DNA from: Flavipsychrobacter sp.
GTDB lineage: Bacteria > Bacteroidota > Bacteroidia > Chitinophagales > Chitinophagaceae
Direction: 5' to 3'
DNA: 57,986 nucleotides
Assembly (NCBI GenBank): GCA_016786665.1
Contig: JAEUVZ010000034.1
Coordinates: forward strand, 1 to 57,986
Numbering within the stretch: position 1 is the first letter of the stretch; each line of letters opens with the position of its first letter. Below, piece by piece: positions 7,157 to 15,688 of the stretch. Under the pieces are notes generated by a model, which had not been told where the DNA came from, ran no database searches, and was given only the letters and a program-made list of their open reading frames with translations. The translations under genes were made by a program, and so were the position numbers.

Positions 7157-9156
7157 GAATTAAAAGTTTCTTCCAAACTGCTGATAATACTCACCGCGTC
7201 CTGGTAAGTCTGATTCATCTGCTGCGAGCCGCCGCTGGGTGCGTACAACGCGGTTTCGCAGTCCGAAATTACACGTTCCATCGTTAGTTGCAAGTGTTGG
7301 GGCACATTTCTTGTGGAAAGGGCTTCCCGGGCACTTTCTTTAGACAGAGCGGAGAGCGGTATATTCAGCTTATCGCTCAGGTAGAGCCAGATAGCTTTGG
7401 AAACTTCTTCGTAGAAAGGAGTCTGTTGTTTCTGTTGCAGGAGTTTTTGCGCCGTGGCCAGCCGGCGAAGGGCTATTTTGTTGGCCTTCCTGTTTTTAAG
7501 GCGCACTACGTCCCTGGAGAGTTCATCCTCCCTGCGGCGCCAGAATGCGATGCCGACAAACGCCATCAGTGGTACCGCATACATAGACCAGTACCCTACG
7601 GAGTGGAGTAGTGGGCGGGAGGCAAAGGTGAGCTGGCTCAGCGGAACAGTGGCGATAGTATGAATATCCTTCATTCCGCCTTTTGCCGCTATGCCGGGTG
7701 CGTAGTTTTTACCCGCCTGTATGTGCAGTTTTATAGGCTGCGTATTGTGTACTATGTAGCTCCCCGTCTGAGGATTGTAATAGGAGAACGATAGGGCGGG
7801 AATCTCATAGTCGCCCGGGGCATTGGCCGAAATGGGGTAAGTAATGATCTTAGAGCCGGAAATAGTGGTACTGCGACCCGTAACGGTGTCGAGCGCCACA
7901 GGGTCGAAGTGCGATAAGCCATTGGGCAGGTTCAGCGCGGGGGCTTCTATCAGTTTCAGGTTGCCGCTGCCCATTATCGTTACGCGCAGGTTGGCCACAT
8001 CATCGGTGCTGAAGGTATTTTTATCTACCGTGGCGCTTATATTAAAGTTGCCCACCGCGCCGCCGTAGCCGGCAGGTTTACCATCTTCGGGCAATGGTTC
8101 TACGGTTATTTTTACCGGCGTGCTTTTGGCTTTCACGGGTATATCGCGGTACACGTACTGCTCAAACATGTCCTGGTTGAAGAACGGGTCGTTCATCATC
8201 AGGCTGCCGCCAAAAGCCCGCTGTATGGCCGGGTCGTCAAAGAAGTCGGCAAAGGGGCTGCTCTGGCGAACGGTTTGCACTACGCGGGCCATGCCTTCCG
8301 CTTCTGCGGCATCCAGTTCCAGTGTGCCGGTCTGCTGGGGGAAGAGTGCTGATTTTTTCAGGACGAATACCTGGTATTTTTTGCCGTTGTAGGTTTCCTC
8401 TACCGGTTTTATGTTTTTCGGTATCTCGAAGTCCTGGGTCCAGAAGCCGTTGAGCGAGGGCAGCTTTGAGATGCCCATCTGCATGGGTATGCGGGCGTAT
8501 AGCTTATAGCTGGCGGTTACCTGTTCGCCCACATATACTTTGTTCTTATCTACGGTTACGCGTATGAAAATGTCTTTGCTTACGTCGGTCTTTTCAGATA
8601 TAGCGGCGGCCTGCTGTTGTTGCTGCTGTTGCCGGGCTTTTTGCACCTGGGCCATCTGCTGCTGGTAGTATTGCTGGCGTTGGCGCTGCATGGCGGCTAT
8701 CTGGTCCCAATAGTCCTGCTCGGCTTTGCGGCGGCGTTGTTCCTGCTCCGCCAGCGGGGCCCCTGGTACTACGTCCACCTGTACCGAGTTGGACTGTACG
8801 GTCCTGCCATCGCTGTACTCGGCTACCGCGGGCGGTATGGTAATGATACCGGTGCGGCGCGCCCGCATTACATAGGTAAGTGAAATAATATAGCTCTCGG
8901 AGCGTTTACCATTTATGATGGTGACCGAGTGCATGGGGCCACTCTGGTACGGGCCTTTCAATATCTCTACATCGGGGGAGCTGGCCGGCGACATCTTTTC
9001 CAGGTTGCGGGCATCGTATATAGTATAGCTCACCTGCACCTGGTCTTTTATCCCGAATCGGTTTGCGCTTACTTCTGCGACAAATGCAGGGCTCTGCGCA
9101 TACAGATGCGTAGTACCCCAAACAGCCAACAAACAACAAACAATATAACGAAACAT
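7153..9156 (-). CDS. batD: BatD-like membrane protein (oxygen tolerance family)
   Basis: 667 residues from the ATG at 9156; a TTG 12 bp upstream is the only alternative and the signal peptide (MFRYIVCCLLAVWGTTHLYAQ) starts naturally at the ATG. Long tandem Ig-like periplasmic domains follow (VSANRFGIKDQVQVSY; VTVDKNKVYVGEQVTASYKL; ATVDKNTFSTDDVANLRV), then one membrane helix (about residue 525-545, YWSMYAVPLMAFVGIAFW) and a cytoplasmic helical tail. This is the BatD layout. A glutamine-rich coiled linker (about residues 145-190, with a run of seven Gln) separates the first two domains. First gene of batD-batE-deacetylase-tatD; batA and batB are not adjacent. Confidence 0.87.
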   Translation of the reverse strand: MFRYIVCCLLAVWGTTHLYAQSPAFVAEVSANRFGIKDQVQVSYTIYDARNLEKMSPASSPDVEILKGPYQSGPMHSVTIINGKRSESYIISLTYVMRARRTGIITIPPAVAEYSDGRTVQSNSVQVDVVPGAPLAEQEQRRRKAEQDYWDQIAAMQRQRQQYYQQQMAQVQKARQQQQQQQAAAISEKTDVSKDIFIRVTVDKNKVYVGEQVTASYKLYARIPMQMGISKLPSLNGFWTQDFEIPKNIKPVEETYNGKKYQVFVLKKSALFPQQTGTLELDAAEAEGMARVVQTVRQSSPFADFFDDPAIQRAFGGSLMMNDPFFNQDMFEQYVYRDIPVKAKSTPVKITVEPLPEDGKPAGYGGAVGNFNISATVDKNTFSTDDVANLRVTIMGSGNLKLIEAPALNLPNGLSHFDPVALDTVTGRSTTISGSKIITYPISANAPGDYEIPALSFSYYNPQTGSYIVHNTQPIKLHIQAGKNYAPGIAAKGGMKDIHTIATVPLSQLTFASRPLLHSVGYWSMYAVPLMAFVGIAFWRRREDELSRDVVRLKNRKANKIALRRLATAQKLLQQKQQTPFYEEVSKAIWLYLSDKLNIPLSALSKESAREALSTRNVPQHLQLTMERVISDCETALYAPSGGSQQMNQTYQDAVSIISSLEETFNS

Positions 9157-9277
9157 AGGTTTATGCAAATATCAATTCCGGTCTGTACAATCGGTATTAT
9201 CCTAACTGGACAAAATTAGATATGCTTACAGGTTTTGGGTAGGCAGGGGTTGTTAAACTCATGCTAAAATCCGCTAT

Positions 9278-9982
9278 TTATAGGTCGCCTTTCTGCGGCC
9301 GCATTACAATGTTTTCCACATTGGCCATGGCCGAGAGTGAATAACTGGCCCAAAGCATGTCCGCCACGTCACTTACCTGCATTATGCGGCTTTCCGCAAC
9401 ACCGCTGCTGCTCCACGAGCGGCTGTACACAGCGCCCGGTGAAAGTGCTGTTACCCGGATGGTAGTATCTTTCAGTTCTTCCCGCAGATTGTCTGAAAAG
9501 CCAAGCAGCGCATACTTCGAGATACTGTAAGAGCCCCCGCCGGGATAGGCTTTCAGCGCCGCCACCGAGCAGATATTGAAAATATGCCCCTTTCGCGACT
9601 GGTGTATGGTAGGCAGCAGGCTTCGGGTGAGGTGATAGGCGCTGAACAGGTTTACAGACATCAGGCGCTCCAGGTGCCCGTCTTCCTCGGTTTCTATGTT
9701 TCCCGGCAGGTAAATGCCGGCATTATTTACCAGTATGTCTACCACGGCAAATTCGTCCATTACATCGGCGGCAAAGGAAAGCACTTCCTCTTTCACGCCT
9801 ACATCAGCCTTCAGGGCCAAGATAGTAGCCTGCGGATAGCGCGCCTGCCACCCGGTTTTCAGGCTATCCAGTTCTTCCTGGTTGCGGGCGCAGATGGCCA
9901 GGGAAAATCCTTGTTCCAGCAGCTTTTCGGCTATGGCTTTGCCTATTCCCTGCGTGGCCCCGGTGATTACAGCGTTGGGCAT
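9278..9982 (-). CDS. Short-chain dehydrogenase/reductase (SDR)
   Basis: 234 residues, classical SDR size. Rossmann NAD(P) motif TGATQGIGKA (about 7-16), the NNAG motif, catalytic Ser in ICSVAAL and the YxxxK pair in SYSISKYAL. The fold and oxidoreductase class are clear; the substrate is not, and homologues are often annotated loosely as 3-ketoacyl-ACP reductase or sepiapterin-reductase-like. It stands 47 bp downstream of the exported protein gene at 10030-11664 on the same strand, close enough for shared transcription, but with no functional link seen. Confidence 0.88.
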   Translation of the reverse strand: MPNAVITGATQGIGKAIAEKLLEQGFSLAICARNQEELDSLKTGWQARYPQATILALKADVGVKEEVLSFAADVMDEFAVVDILVNNAGIYLPGNIETEEDGHLERLMSVNLFSAYHLTRSLLPTIHQSRKGHIFNICSVAALKAYPGGGSYSISKYALLGFSDNLREELKDTTIRVTALSPGAVYSRSWSSSGVAESRIMQVSDVADMLWASYSLSAMANVENIVMRPQKGDL

Positions 9983-10029
9983 GTCTTAAAACGGTATTTA
10001 CGGCAAAATACGGGTTTAAATGCTATGAA

Positions 10030-11664
10030 TTATTCAAACTTCAGCCAGGCGATGCGCGATTGCTTTTTACGGCCCGTACGCTCCACTATTATCGTAGCGT
10101 AGGTACCGGTGCTTTTTTGGTAGTCGGACGCCTGCAGGTAAAAGAAGGTGCTCTCCTTGTCGCTGGCCGGCTTGCCAAATACATGGTAGCTTTTTTCATC
10201 CTTACCCAGTGTAAAGCCATAGGTATTGGTGCTGCTCACATCCTTTACGGTTTTAGGTGCTTCCTTCCTGTAGCTTTCCTGGTTTTCCGGGTAGTCGTTG
10301 AACATAATGTAACGCCCCTGTGCGGTACCTATATAGTCGAAAGAGAAGAAGTGCTGGTTTTGGGCAATTACCCCAAAGGGCATGAATTGCCAGGTGCCTT
10401 TCCGTGCCTCAGCCTGGTCGAAGGCTCCGGAGCGTGCAGTCACAAATTGTGCTTTAGAGAAGACGGTGCCGCCCATTTCTTCGCCCTTCCTGGTATCCAG
10501 CGTAGATATGCCAATGGCGCCCAGTTGAGAGCGATAGGATTCAGCGCCACTGCTGGACCTGATTATCTGCAGGCTAATTTCTTCTGAAACGATGGTAGTG
10601 GAGCCATCGGAATTAATAATCATGTCTTGGGGAAGCCCAAAGAACTGGTAGGTTTTTTTCGAGTTTTCCGCATAGGAATAATTCATATCGCGGTATTCCA
10701 GGGGTTTTATCTGCACCGGCAGCAGGGTTTCGGGGTCGAAGATACTCATCAGCACCAGGTAGTAATTGTTGATTTTGGAGCTCATGAACTTCGATTTTGT
10801 TTGCATAAATGTGCAGGTAAGGAAATGCACTTTATCGGTCACCGGGTTGTAGCGCATAACGCCTGTAGTGGCCTTAAAGTCATCTGTATAATCCAGCAGT
10901 TCGTGGTGGAAATCATTATCCCCGTCGCGCAGGCGGGAGATGATGATGCGGGAGTCCTTACCACCGGAGGCATTGGTGTTGTAACCGTACGAGGCCATAA
11001 TCACGCGCTTTTCATCCACGATCATTGCAATAAAATCGATGTATTTGAATTTGCCCGGGTCTCCGTAAAACTGGTTGCGCAGTTCTTTGTGGTCGGCCGA
11101 GAAGTGCATTAGCCGCAGCCGCTCACCGCTTTCGCCCGCCAGGCCATGATAGGCCAGCACGGCATAGGCGCCGGATACCGGGTCGTGTTCTACAACGAAC
11201 TTGCTGGGTTGCACGGCTCCGTAGGCGATGGCGAAGCCAGACCCCGATTGGTATTTTTCAATAGAGCTGATCGCCTTATCCTCTACCAGGGCGCCTGTCG
11301 AGCCATTAAAGCGCAGGCGGTACAGGGTAGGGGCGCGGCCTTCCATTTGCGTAAAGAATATCACGGCTTCGCCATTGATGTCGAAGATACCGTTGATGGT
11401 GGCGGTGCCAATACGCTCCGATGAAAGTGACTTCCCCGGTATCTCGCGTTTCATTACCTGCTTGTGCTCATTATTGTAGAGCGTGTAATTGATCTCACCT
11501 TTGGTAATGTGGAAATGGAATGTATTTCCGTTTTTTAGCTGCAGCACTTTATTGAAGCCGCCACTGGGCTCTTCAAAGGGGGGGCTCACGGATACATTGG
11601 GTTGTGCAGTAGCCGGGCGCGACAAGGTCAGCAGGGCTATTAGTAAATAGAGGATGGAACGCAT
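10030..11664 (-). CDS. Exported protein of unknown function
   Basis: 544 residues with a clear signal peptide (MRSILYLLIALLTLSRPATAQ). The mature part is rich in beta-strand-like stretches (VLQLKNGNTFHFHITKGEI, TATINGIFDINGEAVIFFT, HVFGKPASDK) with regular hydrophobic spacing, suggesting a beta-propeller-like fold. There is no T9SS sorting domain, no lipobox and no catalytic motif I can name, so it is probably periplasmic. I do not recognise a named family; similar-looking hypothetical proteins are common in Chitinophagaceae. It has its own upstream region, divergent from fumC. Confidence 0.7.
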   Translation of the reverse strand: MRSILYLLIALLTLSRPATAQPNVSVSPPFEEPSGGFNKVLQLKNGNTFHFHITKGEINYTLYNNEHKQVMKREIPGKSLSSERIGTATINGIFDINGEAVIFFTQMEGRAPTLYRLRFNGSTGALVEDKAISSIEKYQSGSGFAIAYGAVQPSKFVVEHDPVSGAYAVLAYHGLAGESGERLRLMHFSADHKELRNQFYGDPGKFKYIDFIAMIVDEKRVIMASYGYNTNASGGKDSRIIISRLRDGDNDFHHELLDYTDDFKATTGVMRYNPVTDKVHFLTCTFMQTKSKFMSSKINNYYLVLMSIFDPETLLPVQIKPLEYRDMNYSYAENSKKTYQFFGLPQDMIINSDGSTTIVSEEISLQIIRSSSGAESYRSQLGAIGISTLDTRKGEEMGGTVFSKAQFVTARSGAFDQAEARKGTWQFMPFGVIAQNQHFFSFDYIGTAQGRYIMFNDYPENQESYRKEAPKTVKDVSSTNTYGFTLGKDEKSYHVFGKPASDKESTFFYLQASDYQKSTGTYATIIVERTGRKKQSRIAWLKFE

Positions 11665-11730
11665 GAGTTTATTTTAGCGGAGCAAAATAATAACCGCTCA
11701 CGGTATTATATAATATATTTATTTTTCATA

Positions 11731-11760
11731 TTGCTGCAATCAGGTGGTTTAATACCTTTG
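11731..11760 (+). promoter_or_regulatory. Promoter of fumC
   Basis: TTG (11731-11733), 19 bp, then an exact TAnnTTTG match TACCTTTG (11753-11760). The expected transcription start is near 11767, a leader of about 35 nt before the fumC ATG. The region between the two divergent genes is very A+T-rich. Confidence 0.6.
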
Positions 11761-11801
11761 CGCCACATTTTTGTTCAATTCTCTCAATCTGAAATAGTAT
11801 T

Positions 11802-13199
11802 ATGGAATACCGTATTGAAAAAGACACGATGGGCGAAGTGCAAGTGCCGAAGGATGCCTATTATGGCGCCCAAACGCAACGCTCTATTGAAAACTTTAAA
11901 ATAGCCCAGGACATTAACCGTATGCCCCGGGAAATCATCAGCGCGTTTGCCTACCTGAAGAAAGCCGCTGCGCAGACAAATGCTGAGATAGGCGGACTGG
12001 CACAGGAGAAGTGTGATGCCATAGGAAGAGTTTGTGATGAGATACTGGAAGGCAAACTGGACGACCAGTTTCCACTGGTGGTGTGGCAGACGGGCTCCGG
12101 TACCCAATCGAACATGAATGTGAATGAAGTGGTAGCTTACCGCGCGCACGTGCTGAACGGTGGCCAGCTGACTGATAAGGACAAATTCATTCATCCTAAC
12201 GATGATGTAAATAAGTCGCAATCGTCCAACGACACGTTCCCCACGGCTATGCACATAGCGGCATACAAGATGCTGGTAGACGTAACGATACCGGGCATTA
12301 AGAAGCTGCGCGATACGCTGGCGGCCAAGAGCAAAGAATATATGCAGGTGGTGAAAATAGGACGTACCCACTTTATGGATGCCACGCCTATTACCGTAGG
12401 CCAGGAACTGAGCGGTTATGTATCGCAGCTGGACCATGGCCTGAAAGCCATTAACAACAGCCTGGCGCACCTGAGCGAACTGGCCCTGGGCGGCACCGCT
12501 GTGGGTACCGGTATTAATACCCCCAAAGGGTATGCCGTGAATGTAGCTGACAAAATCGCTAAGCTCACCGGCCTGCCTTTTATTACTGCCGAAAATAAAT
12601 TTGAAAGCCTGGCTGCGCATGATGCCATAGTAGAGGCGCACGGTGCGCTCAAAACTGTAGCGGTAAGCCTGATGAAGATAGCCAACGATATACGGATGCT
12701 CAGCTCCGGCCCGCGTTCGGGTATTGGTGAGCTGTTCATACCCGATAATGAACCGGGGTCGTCCATTATGCCCGGTAAGGTAAATCCTACCCAGTGCGAA
12801 GCGCTTACTATGATAGCGGCACAGGTGATGGGCAACGATGTGGCCATCGGTATAGGCGGCGCTACCGGCCACTTTGAGCTGAATGTCTTTAAGCCGGTAA
12901 TGATATACAACTTCCTGCACAGTGCCCGGCTGATAGGCGAGGGTTGCGTGTCGTTCAACGACAAGTGTGCGGTTGGTCTGGAGCCGATTCAAAAGAACAT
13001 AGACCAGCACTTGCACAACTCGCTGATGCTGGTAACGTCTCTCAATACCCGCATAGGGTATTACAAGGCGGCTGAAATAGCGCAAACCGCTCATAAGGAA
13101 GGCAAGACCCTGAAACAAACGGCTATTGACCTGGGCTATGTTACCTCCGAAGAGTTTGACGCATGGGTTGACCCCAAGACTATGGTTGGCGAGATTTAG
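11802..13199 (+). CDS. fumC: Class II fumarate hydratase
   Basis: 465 residues, the normal size. It catalyses the reversible hydration of fumarate to malate in the citric acid cycle (iron-free, homotetrameric class II enzyme). Evidence: N-terminus [28 protein letters not shown] in shorter matches to Fum[25 protein letters not shown], the active-site HFMDATP segment and the fumarase/aspartase signature [15 protein letters not shown], which lies in the catalytic loop. Single-gene unit with its own promoter and followed by two hairpins. Confidence 0.97.
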   Translation: MEYRIEKDTMGEVQVPKDAYYGAQTQRSIENFKIAQDINRMPREIISAFAYLKKAAAQTNAEIGGLAQEKCDAIGRVCDEILEGKLDDQFPLVVWQTGSGTQSNMNVNEVVAYRAHVLNGGQLTDKDKFIHPNDDVNKSQSSNDTFPTAMHIAAYKMLVDVTIPGIKKLRDTLAAKSKEYMQVVKIGRTHFMDATPITVGQELSGYVSQLDHGLKAINNSLAHLSELALGGTAVGTGINTPKGYAVNVADKIAKLTGLPFITAENKFESLAAHDAIVEAHGALKTVAVSLMKIANDIRMLSSGPRSGIGELFIPDNEPGSSIMPGKVNPTQCEALTMIAAQVMGNDVAIGIGGATGHFELNVFKPVMIYNFLHSARLIGEGCVSFNDKCAVGLEPIQKNIDQHLHNSLMLVTSLNTRIGYYKAAEIAQTAHKEGKTLKQTAIDLGYVTSEEFDAWVDPKTMVGEI

Positions 13200-13221
13200 C
13201 GCTGGATAGAATAATGCATAT

Positions 13222-13253
13222 AAATAGCCCCGGGAACCTCCCCGGGGCTATTT
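13222..13253. terminator. Hairpin terminator after fumC
   Basis: AAATAGCCCCGGG (13222-13234) pairs perfectly with CCCGGGGCTATTT (13241-13253) around a 6-nt loop; both flanks are A/T-rich, so it can act in both directions between the convergent fumC and M43 protease genes. Confidence 0.75.
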
Positions 13254-13263
13254 GCTATACAGA

Positions 13264-13288
13264 ACAGCCCCGCAATATGCGGGGCTGT
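13264..13288. terminator. Second hairpin between fumC and the M43 protease
   Basis: ACAGCCCCGCA (13264-13274) pairs with TGCGGGGCTGT (13278-13288) around a 3-nt loop, 10 bp after the first hairpin. Two stacked strong stems probably insulate the convergent genes. Confidence 0.65.
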
Positions 13289-13313
13289 CGTCAAAAACAA
13301 ACACTATCTGTTA

Positions 13314-14669
13314 TTACTCAACTATTATTTTCTGTGTTTCTACTCCGTTTTGGTAAGCGCACTGCACAAAGTACATGCCGGCTGCCAGGCCTTGCACATC
13401 TATTGCATATATATCCCTTCCGCTTTCAGCCGTAATAGCATTCATCACTTGTCCCACGTTGTTGATGATGGAGATTTTACGTAGTTGTGTATTGTTTTCT
13501 GCCACATTTACCATTACGGTATTTCTTGCCGGGTTGGGGCTCACCGTAAAGGCGGGAGCGTTGCCGGCTACCTGGCTTACGCCGGTAACTATCGGGTAGC
13601 GGATAAGTTCCGGGTGAGTGGTGAGGCTGGGGTAAGAGTTGTTGGCGGCAGCGTTTATTTTAGCTACCTGTCCGTTAGAGAACATGTGCTGGCAATTTTC
13701 TGACGAATAGTCCATATAGTTCATGAACATAACGCCATTGCCCGTAGGGGTGCAATTATCCAGCAGCGGAAAGGTAGGGCAGTACGATTGCGTGGCTACA
13801 TCCTGGGGTGGTGTATCGGCTACGCCATCGTCGGCGGTACAGCCGCCCTGGTCGTTGCCCCATACGTGCCACAGGCCAAGGAAGTGGCCTACTTCATGTA
13901 CCAGTACCCTGCCAGAGTCAAGATTGTTGATGAAGTACTGGTTGCCTGCTTCCCTGCGGCCAAATGTGCCGTAGTGTATCACACATCCCAATTCCACTGC
14001 GGGTAACTGATTGATCATAGAGGGGTGCGTAGCTATGCCGGCAACAAAGCCGCCCTGTGTGCCATTGGGCGCGGTATTCACCACCCATACGTTCAGGTAT
14101 TTGGCCGTGTTCCAGGCATCAGCGCCACCGGCTGCTGCATACTTGGCGTCGCTGCATATATAGCCCGAACCATACGAGCCCTGTGCCATAGGGTCAAAGC
14201 CGGCAATCGTTACGGTGTCTATAGTATAGCCGGGAGAAGCGGCTCCGTTTGGTGCGGTATGTGCCAGGCCAAAGTGTATTTTCGCATTGCCATACAGCGG
14301 CTTGAATGCGGCGGGGATATTCACGCTGTCGGCATTCTGTGCATTATAATCCCGGTTCAGTGCGTCTATCTGCGATTTACAGCGGTCTATAATACCTTGT
14401 ATACCGCCCAGGTTGTTGATGTGCTGCCAACGCAGCACTATGTGGAATACCACGGGTATCGTATCGGTGATGGCGGTGCTCTTGCTCATCGCCTGTGCCG
14501 CGGCGATCTGGTTTATTTGTTGTTCGTATTGGTCAAACTCAAATTGAAGAGAAGGATTGTCCTGGATCATTTTCTTCCGTACCTCATCGAGGCCACATGG
14601 TTGCATCTGCGCTTTACTGGTAAAAGAAAGTAATAAGGCTACTGATAATACTGAAAAAACTCTTTTCAT
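13314..14669 (-). CDS. Secreted M43-family zinc metalloprotease with T9SS sorting domain
   Basis: 451 residues. Signal peptide (about 1-20, ending SFTSKAQ). The catalytic domain has the extended metzincin zinc motif HEVGHFLGLWH (about 257-267: three His ligands and the catalytic Glu) and a Met-turn segment MNYMDYSSENCQHMF, as in pappalysin-like M43 (cytophagalysin) peptidases. A T9SS sorting domain closes the protein (about 375-451, FTVSPNPARNTVMVNV to KIIVE). It should be secreted by the type IX system and hydrolyse external proteins. Convergent with fumC, from which two hairpins separate it. Confidence 0.92.
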   Translation of the reverse strand: MKRVFSVLSVALLLSFTSKAQMQPCGLDEVRKKMIQDNPSLQFEFDQYEQQINQIAAAQAMSKSTAITDTIPVVFHIVLRWQHINNLGGIQGIIDRCKSQIDALNRDYNAQNADSVNIPAAFKPLYGNAKIHFGLAHTAPNGAASPGYTIDTVTIAGFDPMAQGSYGSGYICSDAKYAAAGGADAWNTAKYLNVWVVNTAPNGTQGGFVAGIATHPSMINQLPAVELGCVIHYGTFGRREAGNQYFINNLDSGRVLVHEVGHFLGLWHVWGNDQGGCTADDGVADTPPQDVATQSYCPTFPLLDNCTPTGNGVMFMNYMDYSSENCQHMFSNGQVAKINAAANNSYPSLTTHPELIRYPIVTGVSQVAGNAPAFTVSPNPARNTVMVNVAENNTQLRKISIINNVGQVMNAITAESGRDIYAIDVQGLAAGMYFVQCAYQNGVETQKIIVE

Positions 14670-14858
14670 TGTCGTCCCCCCTTGAATTATTTTATAATGA
14701 GAAAACGTAAATATACCGGAGTTGATTGTCAGTATTGTCGCCTTTGTGGCATATGCTGTTTTTTCAGGGGAGTTTAGATATAGTTATGTCATTACCCTGA
14801 CAATTGGATTAGATATAAATAAAAAACAGGCTGTATCAAGCGCTGTCAACACAGGCTA

Positions 14859-14900
14859 AATCAAGAGAGGCTGCCCTTTTCAGGACAGCCTCTCTTGATT
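14859..14900 (-). terminator. Hairpin terminator downstream of the MaoC-like gene
   Basis: AATCAAGAGAGGCTG (14859-14873) and CAGCCTCTCTTGATT (14886-14900) form a perfect 15-bp stem with a 12-nt loop, 29 bp past the stop of the minus-strand hydratase gene. Confidence 0.75.
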
Positions 14901-14928
14901 TTTCTACCGTTAGCTTACCGGCAGGGTG

Positions 14929-15339
14929 CTACCATACATATTGCTTCTTGTTCAGGAGCATCGCCTCTCCGGCAATGGTTTGCGCACCGCCGTCTGCTTC
15001 ATATACGGCGCAGTCGTACAGTATGCGGTTCTTCTCCGGGAAAATTTCTTTTACAGTAATCACTGCTTCATACTGGGTGTCTACAAACATTGGTTTCAGC
15101 CATTTCATACTTTGGTTCATGTACACATGGCCATCAGCATACCACAGTGCGCCGAATATCTTGGTGAACACGCTGGCACCCAGGAACCCGTGAATGATGT
15201 TGCGGCCAAACATGCTGTCTTTTCCCGCCTGCGGGTCTATATGCAGCGGGTTTACGTCGCCGCTCACGCGGGCATACGTGTCTACATCGTCTTGTGTGTA
15301 ACTGAACTGGTGGCGGAATTCATCTCCTACTTTTAGCAT
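14929..15339 (-). CDS. MaoC-like hot-dog dehydratase, (R)-enoyl-CoA hydratase (PhaJ) type
   Basis: 136 residues, single hot-dog domain. The hydratase-2 motif is intact: Y-ARVSGDVNPLHIDPQAG with the catalytic Asp and His, followed by FGRNIIHGFLGAS. Family members add water to trans-2-enoyl-CoA giving (R)-3-hydroxyacyl-CoA; PhaJ uses this to feed polyhydroxyalkanoate synthesis, and others serve fatty acid metabolism. It is transcribed divergently from the PhaE/phasin-like gene at 15689, which supports a role in (R)-3-hydroxyacyl-CoA supply, but that link is inference. Followed by its own terminator. Confidence 0.85.
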   Translation of the reverse strand: MLKVGDEFRHQFSYTQDDVDTYARVSGDVNPLHIDPQAGKDSMFGRNIIHGFLGASVFTKIFGALWYADGHVYMNQSMKWLKPMFVDTQYEAVITVKEIFPEKNRILYDCAVYEADGGAQTIAGEAMLLNKKQYVW

Positions 15340-15688
15340 AATGTCTTTATTTGAATTAAATGATACATCCCCAAAATAGTCTTTTTAGCATAAAACGGGC
15401 GTGGATAACGCATTTTTTTATCACGGTCTGCAAAGCGATAATCAGCACGAAATGAGGCTTTTAGACGCCAGGTAACGTTAAATTCAAGTTTTTTTAACGT
15501 TGGGGATAAGAAAAAGGCTAATATTTGATAAATGTTCTCTATCTTTGCGCCGCCAAAAGGTACTATTTCAGGCAGGCAAGTGCAGAGTGAGGGTAATAAA
15601 TACCACTGATGAGATTGCTAAAATAGGGAAAAATCATTTTGGCGCAACAATTTTTTAAAAAATATTTAAAAAGATAAAAATCAGCATT
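15340..15688. promoter_or_regulatory. 349-bp divergent intergenic region with promoter of the PhaE-like gene
   Basis: This A+T-rich stretch separates the divergent hydratase and PhaE/phasin-like genes. On the plus strand an exact TAnnTTTG element, TATCTTTG, lies at 15540-15547; no well-spaced -33 TTTG is seen (the nearest, at 15524-15527, is only 12 bp away). The start would be near 15553, giving a long leader of about 135 nt ending in an A-rich tract. No ORF, tRNA or clear operator was found in the rest. Confidence 0.5.

Noticed and set aside
11784-13118. 444-codon minus-strand ORF opposite fumC
   Set aside because: Long but His/Tyr/Arg-rich and featureless; fumC on the other strand has full family motifs.
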